In this document: one piece after another, positions 54,807 through 64,000 of the stretch | How positions within the stretch are numbered: the first letter of the stretch is position 1 | How the letters are laid out: each line of letters opens with the position of its first letter | NCBI RefSeq assembly: GCF_905220565.1 | Contig: NC_059417.1 | Coordinates: 10,464,518 to 10,528,517 of the forward strand | Reading direction: 5' to 3' | Source: Melitaea cinxia | Lineage: Eukaryota > Arthropoda > Insecta > Lepidoptera > Nymphalidae | DNA: 64,000 bases | Program-made: the position numbers and the translations under genes | The notes under the pieces: generated by a model | Told to the model about the DNA's origin: nothing | Database searches by the model: none | The model's input: the letters and a program-made list of their open reading frames with translations, nothing else

Positions 54807-55106
54807 CAGGGGTTCCCAAACTTATTTTTTCTACTGCTTACTTTGAGAATGAATAATAAAATAATTATACCTCCTTTGTGCATAACAAGTGCCCCCTTTG
54901 AGCAATCTTTTAATTAATATTATTTGATGTTCACAAGTTGTAGTCGAGACTCGAGAGCTCAGTCGATGTCTAAGAGTCCTTATAGATTAAATTACATATC
55001 ACCCCCAAAGCCTCTACGCAACGCCACCAGTATTTTTCTCTTAGCGCCCCCCTATAGTACTGCAGCGCCCACAAGGGGGCGTTATCTCCCACTTTGGGAA
55101 AGGCTG
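54807..55106. mobile_element. hAT-type MITE with perfect 8-bp TSD
   Basis: TACTAATT at 54799-54806 and 55107-55114. Ends CAGGGGTTCCCAAACTT and (complement) CAGCCTTTCCCAAAGTG are imperfect inverted repeats of the hAT type. 300 bp, non-coding. Confidence 0.92.
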
Positions 55107-55222
55107 TACTAATTGATGGAACACAAAGTCTCGTACGAATATGACTTGTAAGCCACACAGTATTAATTTCCATAATTTTCTTTTAAAAATCGGAGCTCAT
55201 AGAGCTCAACCTGATATTATAT

Positions 55223-55366
55223 ATTTTTATATCCTAATACACCTGATGATAAGCGATTACCGCAGCTTAGACCCCACCTCACCCGCCCCAGGAGCTCAGG
55301 CTACCTTACACACCCCAGGAAATCAACACCGCTTGAGCAGTATTATTTAGCTGTGATCTTCTGGAA
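55223..55366 (-). repeat. retro-C copy, internally deleted
   Basis: ACACCTGATGATAAGCGATT, then CCCCAGGAGCTCAGGCTACC and CAGTATTATTTAGCTGTGAT; the middle GCAACGCGCTTGCG block is lost. Confidence 0.75.
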
Positions 55367-56040
55367 CAGATCTATATAATTAAAAAAAAAAATTAAACAA
55401 TGATAGGCTTGCGTTTGATCACTATTTGAAGTGAAAATGCCGTCTAAGATGGAGCACGCTTACCTAGAAGTAACCTATTCACTAGCGACTTAAAGATCCC
55501 CAGATTATAATTTTCCGGAGCTTAACAAGAAATAATCAAACGACATAATAAAAACATCACCCCAGTTATTAATTATTGCAATAATAATCAAAGGCAAACT
55601 CCTAACAACTGTAATTCAATTTGAACGCGAACAACGCGTCAGGACGAATTTACGTGTTTAAATTTACAAAACTAATCCGTAAAATAAAATCATTTTTGAA
55701 TGACCTGATATAAAAATGAACGTTTCTTTTGTAATTGTTTTTAGAACCCACTATTTTTTTTTTAATGTATATTTCGTTTATTAAACCAAAGCAAATGTAA
55801 ATAGCAATTTAAAAAAATATTAAAATTAAAAAAAATTATAAATTATTCCTTTATGTTAAATAAAATTGTAACAAATTGATTTGATTGTTGTCTTGTACGG
55901 GACTGGCAGACATTAGCCAATGAAGTTCTTAAGTTAAAGTTGTATAGAAATAATTCCCAAGGTTTGGCAAATCTTAATTTTATAAGAATAAAGCATCTCT
56001 CAAATACATACTTATTTAGCCTCTTTTCTTAATATTCTAT
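55367..56040. other. no feature seen
   Basis: AT-rich, no repeats recognised. Confidence 0.5.
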
Positions 56041-56290
56041 TCTAAAATCAAAATCACAAACAAAAATATTTTTATTCAAATTAGCTTTAAAAGCACATTC
56101 GAATCTTCCATTTACAAATACAAATCAAAGTTTTTATGCAATTTCTATTTTTAAAAAGTGAAGCTACCGATTTGGAATGGAGATTCTGCAGAGAAGAGTA
56201 AGCAAGAAACTCCGCAGTTACTCTTTTGATAATAATATGTAAACCGTGTTTTGTATAAAATTTGTAATATCTTGCATGAAGTACAAGATA
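56041..56290 (-). repeat. repeat K copy
   Basis: AAAATCAAAATCACAAACAA through AAGCACATTCGAATCTTCCA and AGAAACTCCGCAGTTACTCT. Confidence 0.75.
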
Positions 56291-57305
56291 CAACAAATTT
56301 TTCAAAACCTTACGGTTGAACAACTCATTATGCTACTAATATTAATGGATACAAAAAAGTTCGTGAGGATAGGCATACGTGTGTAAAATAGAACACAAAC
56401 AGGAAAACGCTTTGTATTCCTAAACTTCTACAAGACCAAGAAATAACGTGAATAGAACCGGGCGTCACAGCTAGTGTACAATAACAAGAAAATCTTTGAG
56501 ACGAATGTTTATACACTCACAATCCTAACATATTTTAGCACTGTTCCTGACCCGCCATGACATTGCATCAACTTAATAACGGCGAGGAAAAACATAAAAA
56601 CTGACCCCCCTTATACCTAAACCTCAATAAACTAGACAAGTATTCACAAGTACTACAAAACAAAACCATCGTTATGTGTCATAGAATAAAGACCATTGTA
56701 GCGTACATTTTAGAAACGCCTACAGACAAACTTGCTTGAAACTAGCAAAATATGTTGAAGAATTTATTCGAAAAAGTCACACGAAATTGACTCATATTTT
56801 ATCAGGATTAAGTTCGAGAATTACGTGAAATATTTTACGTTCTGTACCCCAAACTTGATTTACGTTTTCGTTGAGAAAGATCCTTTCTAGGGTTCAAGTA
56901 AAGTATTGTCATACGCCACTTATGTGTTAGAGTAATGGACAAAAAAAATGTGATGACCGAAATAAAATATGAAAGATAGATGCTGCCGCTCTTATTATTA
57001 TTGAATTAATATGTTAGCCACTTATATTACTTTTAGGCATATTAATAATATTTTTAATATTATTACGTATCAAAGAATTTTCATTAAACGTACGTAATTT
57101 TTTTTAATATCTTTTCCAACTTTAGGTTAAGTAAAAAGTTACGTTCTTTCTTGAACTAATAAACTATTTTATGGGATTCGAACCTTACATTTACTCGTAA
57201 TATGATTTACATAAAAAACGAGATACTTACCATACTTTTTATGTTCATTTTGAGTTTTCGATGTTTATGTGCTAAAATATACAACTAACATGATTATTAT
57301 ACCGC
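56291..57305. other. no gene recognised
   Basis: AT-rich. No exon, no repeat family. Confidence 0.5.
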
Positions 57306-57750
57306 TTTTAACCGATTTCCAAAAAAGGAGGTTCTCAATTAGATGGTATCATTACGACTCAGAACTTTTGACTGATTGGACCGATTTTTTTTTTATTTTT
57401 TTTTATTTTTTTTTTTTTTATTGTAAGGTGGTGCGTGTCATTATTTTAGTCCCATTTTAATTGAAGTATGACAAGCACTTTTTGGAATATATTTAATAAA
57501 ACGTATTTACTTAACTATTTTTTCGTCGACCTATATGGTATTATACCGATAACTTTTCACTGTAAATACCGATTTTGATGATTCTTGTTTTAATCAAAAG
57601 GTCATGCTTGTCATGTGGTTTCATTAAAGTCTCTCTGATCTACCGAGTCATTTTATGTATTTTATAACCCCTTATTGTATTATGTAAATTAATTCAATAA
57701 TTGTGTTTGCTCGTAGCAACGAAATGAAAACTGACTTCAATGAACATTGT
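57306..57750 (+). mobile_element. elem-I copy, diverged
   Basis: TTAACCGATTTCCAAAAAAGG at the left; TAGCAACGAAATGAAAACTG at the right. T-runs are expanded around 57385-57420. Confidence 0.65.
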
Positions 57751-57837
57751 CAAGTGTGTAATACGACTTAGTCGAAAAAAATATTAAATTAAATACCAAT
57801 ATCAGTCAGATCTTGATTAAATTTAAATGACCAAATA

Positions 57838-57910
57838 ACAAAATCAAAATCAAAAACAGCTTTATTCAAATAGGCCCCAAGAGCACTTTCGAATCGTCAT
57901 TTTACCAGTA
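57838..57910 (-). repeat. repeat K end fragment
   Basis: AACAGCTTTATTCAAATAGG and AGAGCACTTTCGAATCGTCA. Confidence 0.75.
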
Positions 57911-58224
57911 CCAGCTTTTGTACTGTTTATTACTAACTATTAAAATTCTTCGAGTATTAACATCTTAAGGTTATTGACACTGGTTTTTATATAATATTCC
58001 AGAGTAAAGACTTAATAAGTTACAATATTTACTATACAGTGTAGTTGGGTTATAAAGGGATATTAATCCGAGTCGAGTATCAAGGAATTAATTAGTATTT
58101 TCGAGCTCCGTTACTTCTGTTGGACGAGTGCCAGACTGTCGTTTCGACTGAAATTATACTGTATGTACTACTCTAGTTATTTGCCTATTGTTATTATTTT
58201 TTCTATATTTAATAATGCTCTTCA

Positions 58225-58480
58225 AATAAAATCAAAATCATAAACAGCTTTATTCAAATTGGCCCCAAGAGCACTTTCGAATCGTCATTTTACAAATTAA
58301 AACTAAAAATAAATTATTATTTTTGTAAAAGTAAAGCTACCACCGATTCGGAATTTAGATTTGGCAGAGAAGCATCGGCAAGAAACTCCACAGTTACTCT
58401 TTTGAAAAATAATATATAAACTGTGTTTTAGTACAAAATTAGTAACATATTGCATAAAATACAGCGTCACTAAGTCCACA
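58225..58480 (-). repeat. repeat K copy
   Basis: AACAGCTTTATTCAAATTGG, CACCGATTCGGAATTTAGAT and AAGAAACTCCACAGTTACTC. Confidence 0.8.
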
Positions 58481-58907
58481 CATCTTCATCAAATATGTAA
58501 TCCTGCAATATAAAATATATAAAAATAAGGACGTCTAAAAAAAAAACTTACCGCACATTTCTGTTCATGAATATAATGTTTAATTTGACATTAATGCTAC
58601 TATATTCTTCTTTTGTTATACTTCTACTGTATTTAAATAATTTGCTGCAACTCTAAAACTGTTACCTATTTAATGTCTTCTAAGGCGAGTGATGTATGCA
58701 CCCGTAACTGGCATGCATACCGGACTATGTACATGAACGTGATATTATAATGTTTAGTATGTTATGCTGTTGGTGTGTCAGTAAATAAATAAATTAATTA
58801 ATTAATTAAATATATTACTCAACGTTATATATTCTGATATGAACGGGAATATACTGCATATATTGCGTTTATATAGTACGTATTTATGTGTATATAGTGC
58901 AAACATC
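58481..58907. other. no feature seen
   Basis: AT-rich; (AATT)n run at about 58790-58810. Confidence 0.5.
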
Positions 58908-59139
58908 CCTACTTTTTCCCTACTTTTTACTGGGATAACCGATTTCGATAATGCTTTTTATCCGTCTCCTGTTTGTCATATGGTTCTATTTGAATTTTAT
59001 TGAGATTTGATAAGTTTTTTTTAAAGTAATGTTTGACGACGCGTATTTAGTTGACGATTTTTTCGTCTAACTACGTTGTATTACTTCTCGATGAAATTGA
59101 AGTCGGTTTATCTTCGTTGGCGAGCAAACACAATTATTT
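58908..59139 (+). repeat. elem-I right-half fragment
   Basis: TTTTTACTGGGATAACCGAT through GAAATTGAAGTCGGTTTATC to GCGAGCAAACACAATTATT. A left-end scrap follows at 59285-59330. Confidence 0.75.
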
Positions 59140-59558
59140 TAATTGCTTCTACCTAAGATTGCTTGGAAAAGACGGCTACTTTAGCAATAAAGCCGCTTCT
59201 TGTAAATTTATTTTGAAAAATTGTTACTTCTCTTCTTTTCTTCTTCTGTAGTTGTAATATCTGTTGGTGAGCAGTAAATAGTAGTTTTAACTGACTTCAA
59301 GAAAGGAGGAGGTTACTCAATTCGACCGTATATATCTATATCTATTTATTTATACAAATATAAAAGCGAAAGGTCACTCATCACAAAATCTCCGAAACTA
59401 TAACACCTACGAACTTGAAATTTGGCAGGTAGACTCCTTATAGAACATCGACATCCGCTAAGAACGGATTTTACAAAACTCGACCCCTAAGGGGTAAAAC
59501 GGGGGTTGGAAGTTTGTATGAAAGTCCTATGTTTTTGAAGTAAGAGACTTGAAATTTG

Positions 59559-60114
59559 AACAAAACTAAACAGAATAAAGAACAAAATAGAATAGAACAG
59601 AATAGAATAGAATAGAACAGAATAAGAACAGAACAGAATAGAACAGAACAGAATAGAACAGAACAGAATAGAATAGAACAGAATAGAACAGAATAGAACA
59701 GAATAGATCAGAATAGATCAGAATAGATCAGAATAGATCAGAATAGAACAGAACAGAATAGAACAGAATAGAACAGAATAGAACAGAATAGAACAGAATA
59801 GAACAGAATAGAACAGAATAGAACAGAATAGAACAGAATAGAACAGAACAGAATAGAACAGAATAAGAACAGAACAGAATAGAATAGAACAGAACAGAAT
59901 AGAACAGAACAGAATAGTACAGAACAGAACAGAATAGAACAGCATAGAACAGAATAGAACAGAATAGAATAGTAGAGAACGGAAAAAACAGAACAGAACA
60001 AAACTAAACAGAGTAGAAAACAAAATAGAATAGAACATAACAGAATAGAATAGAACAGAATAAGAACAGAACAGAATAGAACAGAATAGAACAAAATAGA
60101 ACAGAATAGAATAG
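59559..60114. repeat. AATAG/AACAG pentamer array, left arm
   Basis: About 110 pentamers, mostly alternating GAATA and GAACA, with the interruption GAACGGAAAAAACAGAACAG and CAAAACTAAACAGAG near 59980-60015. That interruption matches unique Helitron sequence at 59555-59580. Confidence 0.95.
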
Positions 60115-60276
60115 TGGTGTCCAAATAATGTATTTTTAGAAAACAAATCGAAATTAAAATATTTAACATAAAAATATTTAAGGGTCGAGTTTCGTAATAT
60201 TCCTTCTTAGGGATGTCTACGTCCTATAAGAAACCTACCTGCCAATCATTATATATATTAAATTATATATATAATA

Positions 60277-60981
60277 TCTATTCTATTCTATTCTGTTCTA
60301 TTCTGTTCTGTTCTATTCTGTTCTATGCTGTTCTATTCTGTTCTATTCTGTTCTATTCTGTTCTGTACTTTTCTGTTCTGTTCTATTCTGTTCTGTTCTA
60401 TTCTGTTCTGTTCTATTCTGTTCTGTTCTTATTCTGTTCTATTCTATTCTGTTCTGTTCTATTCTATTTTGTTCTCTACTCTGTTTAGTTTTGTTCTGTT
60501 CTGTTTTTTCCGTTCGCTACTATTCTGTTCTGTTCTATTGTGTTCTCTTCTGTTCTGTTCTTATTCTATTCTGTTCTATTCTGTTCTATTCTGTTCTATT
60601 CTGTTCTGTCCTTATTCTGTTCTATTCTATTCTATTCTGTTCTATTCTGTTCTATTCTATTCTATTCTGTTCTATTCTGTTCTATTCTATTCTATTCTGT
60701 TCTATTCTGTTCTGTTCTTATTCTGTTCTATTCTGTTCTATTCTGTTCTATTCTGTTCTATTCTGTTCTATTCTGTTCTATTCTGTTCTGTTCTGGCCTA
60801 TTCTGTTCTATTCTGTTCTATTCTGTTCTATTCTATTCTGATCTATTCTGTTCTATTCTGTTCTATTCTGTTCTATTCTATTCTGTTCTATTCTGTTCTG
60901 TTCTATTCTGTTCTGTTCTTATTCTGTTCTATTCTATTCTGTTCTATTCTATTTTGTTCTTTATTCTGTTTAGTTTTGTTC
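60277..60981. repeat. CTATT/CTGTT pentamer array, right arm
   Basis: About 140 pentamers, the complement of the left array. TCTGTTTAGTTTTGTTC occurs at about 60480 and again at 60965, showing a higher-order unit of about 485 bp. Open frames through it encode only repeats of Phe, Tyr, Ser, Val, Leu and Cys, and are not genes. Confidence 0.95.
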
Positions 60982-61203
60982 AAATTTCAAGTCTTTTACT
61001 TCAAAAACATAGGACTTTCATACAAATTTCCAACCCCCGTTTTACCCCCTTAGGGGTCGAGTTTCGTAAAATCCGTTCTTAGCGGATGTCTACGTTCTAT
61101 AAGGAGCCTACCTGCCTTTCAAGTTTGTAGGTGTTATAATTTCGGAGATTTCGTGATGAGTGACCTTTCGCTTTTGTATATGTATAGATAGATATATATT
61201 GTG

Positions 61204-61520
61204 TATGTTCGGGGATAACTTCGTCGTTTATGAACCGATTTTGATAATTCTTTTTTTGTTGGAAAGGAGATATTTTAAGTGTGATATATGATAAGCAAAT
61301 CAGGATCTGGTGATGGGATCCCAGAGAAATCGAGAAAAACCTTCAAAAATCCGCATACCTTTTTACTGGGTGTACCGTTGTTTATGATTTTTAATTTATC
61401 GAATGCCGATATTTATCATGTGGTCACATTTAAATTTCATCGAGATCTGATTACAACCTTAGGAGTAATCTTTGATAATGCGTATTTACTTGACTATTTT
61501 TTCGTCTACTTATCGTTATT
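61204..61520 (+). repeat. elem-I internal fragment
   Basis: GGAAAGGAGATATTTTAAGT, GATGGGATCCCAGAGAAATC and GTAATCTTTGATAATGCG, directly beyond the inverted repeat. Confidence 0.7.
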
Positions 61521-61605
61521 GACTATTCTATTTATAGCTATTTACTTAACACTTTATTGGGGTCAATCCTGTGATATGTAAATATAATATGTAATCGATA
61601 TTGAT

Positions 61606-61720
61606 TGTACCCGCCTGCCCAGCGTGGTGACTATGGGCAAAACACATGAGTTTGCGCCATTTTTGGCGGAAACTTGTGGAGGCCTATCTCCAGCAGTGGA
61701 CTGTATAGCCTGTAATGATG
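61606..61720 (+). repeat. truncated SINE-B with perfect TSD
   Basis: AATCGATATTGAT (13 bp) at 61593-61605 and 61721-61733. 115 bp of tail. Confidence 0.93.
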
Positions 61721-61869
61721 AATCGATATTGATCAATACGATATTGGAACTGTTTTTATTGTCATTATTTTCTGCTACAGTGGGAACAATAAGTAATGAG
61801 GATGTTTACCGATCAGTAGCAACTTATGAGAATGTAGTCGTAGTTATAAATAAGAAGGCAAGGTCAAAC

Positions 61870-62432
61870 TAGCCCGCTGGCGCAGTGCGCAGTGAATCTG
61901 CTTTCTGCTCCGGGGGTTGTAGATTCCCTTCTGAGTCTGAGTGTAATATTTCTATTTATTTATGTATGTATTGCCGACGTATTGAGACGCCGCGTTGGCG
62001 CAACGGTCACAGCCATAAATTGTACCCGTTGAGCTGGCGGTTGCGGGTTCGATCCCCGCACATGACAAACATTTGTATTGGCCATACAGGTGTTTGCCGT
62101 GGTCTGGGTGTTTGTGCAGTCCTTGTGGGTCTCCCCACCGTGCCTCGAAGAGCACGTTAAGCTGTCGGTCCCGGTTGTTATCGTGTACACCCGATAGCGA
62201 TCGTTACTCATAGTAGGGAATATATCCGCCAGCCCGCATTGGAGCAGCGTGGTGGATTAAGCTCTGATCCTTCTCCTACATGGGGAAAGAGGCCTATGCC
62301 CAGTAGTGGGTTGAAGCTGGATGTATGTATTATTTCTATGTATATATATGTCAAAGAAATTAGCTATAAATTCGAACACAATTGAAATCAAGTTACTTTC
62401 CGTAGGACAGACGACTGTGTGTGTATGTTATA
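61870..62432 (+). repeat. SINE-D copy split by a SINE-A
   Basis: The head CTAGCCCGCTGGCGCAGTGC lies at 61870 and the 3' part AGTTACTTTCCGTAGGACAG after 62390. The gap is filled by SINE-A. Confidence 0.8.
61987..62320 (+). repeat. full-length SINE-A nested in SINE-D
   Basis: Starts ACGCCGCGTTGGCGCAACGG, box B GGGTTCGATCCCCGCACATG, ends CCCAGTAGTGGGTTGAAGC. ATGTATGTATT occurs at 61962-61972 and 62321-62331 as the probable TSD, with 14 extra bases before the tRNA head. Confidence 0.9.
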
Positions 62433-62587
62433 TTTATTTATTATTATTTATTGGTTAAGAGTATTATATTGTGTAATGCTCCAGTCTATGTAAACATCCA
62501 AAGGCTATGGGTATACACCTACTGTCAGGCTTACCGTAAGCTTGTTTAAACACACAGTTCACACACTTCTCCCAGTTTATACATATA

Positions 62588-62782
62588 CCAGCGACCCACC
62601 CCGGCTTCGAACGGGTGCAAAAACTATCAGTGGTCTTCTTTCACGATACTATACATGTATTAATAGTTAAACCTTCCTCTGGAATCGCTCTATTTACTAA
62701 AGAAAAGCGCATCAAAATCCGTTGCGTAGTTTTAAAGATCTAAGCATACATACCGTGGGAAGCGACTTTGTTTTATACTATA
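62588..62782 (-). mobile_element. Helitron H3 copy, internally deleted
   Basis: CCAGCGACCCACCCCGGCTT at the left and GCGACTTTGTTTTATACTAT at the right. Confidence 0.78.
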
Positions 62783-63492
62783 CTAGCGACCCGCTTCGGC
62801 TTCGCACGGGTATAAAATATAATTATAGCTTATATCATTCACTGAAAAAATGATTAAAATCGATCCAGTAATTTTGATTTATTCATTACTGCTCGTGGCC
62901 CGCTCGCGTTAACTTTAGAGTAAAAGCCGGCCGGTACCGCCGCAAACGCTACGTACCGCAATTTTTTAATCTGTAATATCTTCGAAAATATTCATTTAAA
63001 TCATATGCTGTAAAGGGACATATAGATCTATATTAAATCAATAATGTATTTAAGGTATTTAATTAGATAAGGATTAATGCTGTATTGGTTAAAATCGTTT
63101 TGAAAATTAGCCATTATTTGTCGTAAAAAGTAAATGACAAAAAAATGTTATTGTGGGACATCCATAAGAGATAGACATACACCATAGCGGAGTTTTCTGT
63201 AGACCTTTTTAATGTGTACACTTAGTACATTATTTTGATAAATCTCGTAGGGTTCAGCCTGCGTTTGCAATTTAAGCGAAAAAAAAAAATTATTTACGAC
63301 ATGACATTAGAAAACTCAAAAATAACAGTATTTCTCCACTATTTAATGGATGTTATTATACATATAAACCTTCCTCTTGAATCAATCTATCTATTAAAAA
63401 GAACCGCATCAAAATCCGTTGCGTAGTTTTAAAGATTTAAGCGTACATACATGTGCAGGGACAGAGAAAGCGACTTTGTTTTATACTATGTA
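62783..63492 (-). mobile_element. Helitron H3 copy, long form
   Basis: Starts with CTAGCGACCCGCTTCGGCTT directly after the previous copy's end and finishes GCGACTTTGTTTTATACTAT at 63488. About 710 bp, more than twice the other copies, with extra internal sequence (62830-63230) and no RepHel frame. Confidence 0.78.
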
Positions 63493-64000
63493 GTGATAGT
63501 GATTTTTAATGCCACTAGGTGGCCGTAAAATTATATCAACTTACTGTGTACTAAAATAATTTTGAAATAAATAGTATTATAATAAAAATCTCAACAACAA
63601 ATTAGTCGAAGAAAATTGTTTGCGTGAATTGTTCATTCAGTTTACAAAATGGAATCGCGCATTCAATTCTTTCGCTCTATTGTTTTATCCTTCCGTTCTA
63701 TTCGATTAACCAGTTCGATGTATTATAAATATTCTCTCGATGGTAAATCCCACTGTCCTGAACAACACAAGCTCCTCAATTTATTTCAGCCGCAGCAGGC
63801 ACCTACGGTAGCGTGCGATACTCGTTCAGATAGTTGTTTATTTGAATAGATTCTGTTCTAGGGTTCAGTATAGAAGTTATATATGTCTCAAGATTATATT
63901 AAATTTATCGTTTCTTTAATTGTGTTTTCTGGAAGAAAAGGCTAAATAGCCATAAGTCCGCCCATTGTACTTCACAGTCTGTAAATGTTTTTAAATGAGT
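63493..64000. other. no confirmed gene; one ORF with good start context
   Basis: ATG at 63649 (AAAATGG context) opens 66 codons (MESRIQFFRSIVLSFRSIRL, then QPQQAPTVACDTRSDSCLFE) to TAG. Composition is somewhat protein-like, but there is no homology I recognise and no splice signal, so I do not call it. Confidence 0.3.

Larger units (their letters stand above)
59343..61190. mobile_element. large inverted repeat with Helitron-like arms
   Basis: The left arm starts with a TATACAAATATAAAAGCGAA end and AAAACTCGACCCCTAAGGGG; the right arm closes with the complements (CCCTTAGGGGTCGAGTTTCG, then CGCTTTTGTATATGTATAGA). Both are lepidopteran Helitron 5' ends facing outward. Between them lie two pentamer arrays in opposite orientation and a 160-bp centre. 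The centre (60179-60243) holds a third partial copy, GGGTCGAGTTTCGTAATATT. Confidence 0.8.

Noticed and set aside
59559..60981. Regular repeats as a CRISPR array
   Set aside because: The unit is five bases with no spacers, in eukaryotic DNA.
59718..61082. Long open frames through the pentamer arrays (up to 242 codons)
   Set aside because: A five-base repeat without stop codons is open in several frames on one strand by arithmetic. The peptides are monotonous Phe, Tyr, Ser, Val, Leu and Cys.
61987..62060. tRNA gene at the head of SINE-A
   Set aside because: Boxes A and B are present, but the sequence continues into the SINE body, recurs at 754, 28698 and 29750, and I do not see a full cloverleaf.
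63649..63849. 66-codon frame with a good start context
   Set aside because: No recognised homology, no visible splice or promoter signal, and it sits just beyond a Helitron. Left as an open possibility and not annotated as a gene.

Overview
The window looks like about 64 kb of AT-rich, gene-poor, repeat-dense animal nuclear DNA. A lepidopteran (moth or butterfly) is by far the best fit: I recognise the short interspersed elements, the CTAG-ending Helitrons and the LINE tails encoding VEAYVQQWTA from that order. The genus cannot be told from sequence alone. There are no rRNA genes, genuine tRNA genes, CRISPR arrays or operons.

Host coding sequence is scarce and mostly recognised from splice sites. 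(1) 462-689 (+) is a GC-rich terminal exon of a gene that enters from the left. (2) 8671-8814 and 9765-10225 (+) are an internal and a terminal exon that match in phase. The terminal exon reads 28 codons, then TGA-GGA-TGA, then 121 more open codons to a TAA, and is the most interesting host feature. (3) 32509-32673 (-) is a 55-codon exon with a consensus donor. (4) 43875-44141 (+) and 54667-54797 (-) are weaker exon candidates. None belongs to a family I can name.

The rest is a layered transposon landscape. Family labels used below are mine. SINE-A has a tRNA-like head with boxes TGGCGCAACGG and GGTTCGATCCC. SINE-D is a second tRNA-headed family. SINE-B is about 330 bp and ends in the tail of an RTE-like LINE. 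Retro-C is about 280 bp with a poly-A end. MITE-E is about 190 bp with snap-back ends. MITE-F has GTTTCATTATA inverted ends. Elem-I has AACCGACTTC inverted ends. J and K are further dispersed repeats. Helitrons fall into three groups, H1 to H3. Several insertions keep perfect target-site duplications (TSDs), which fixes their edges to the base: 11149-11282, 24100-24431, 29750-30080, 30191-30488, 42093-42255, 45779-46585, 50262-50593, 54807-55106 and 61606-61720.

Layout: 1-8.5 kb holds a terminal exon, repeats and a pogo-like transposon (6069-7236). 8.6-10.2 kb holds the two-exon gene end. 10-17 kb holds MITEs, Helitrons and a 702-bp GATCAGG-rich insertion (16455-17156). 17.8-20.1 kb is a mariner-like transposon with a hAT element nested inside it. 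20-45 kb is mixed SINE, LINE and MITE debris with one minus-strand exon. 45.8-46.6 kb is a GC-rich jockey-like LINE fragment. 47-58 kb is nested repeats, a foldback element and a TSD-flanked hAT MITE. 59.3-61.2 kb is a large inverted repeat made mostly of AATAG/AACAG pentamers between Helitron-like ends. 61.6-63.5 kb is nested SINEs and back-to-back Helitrons.
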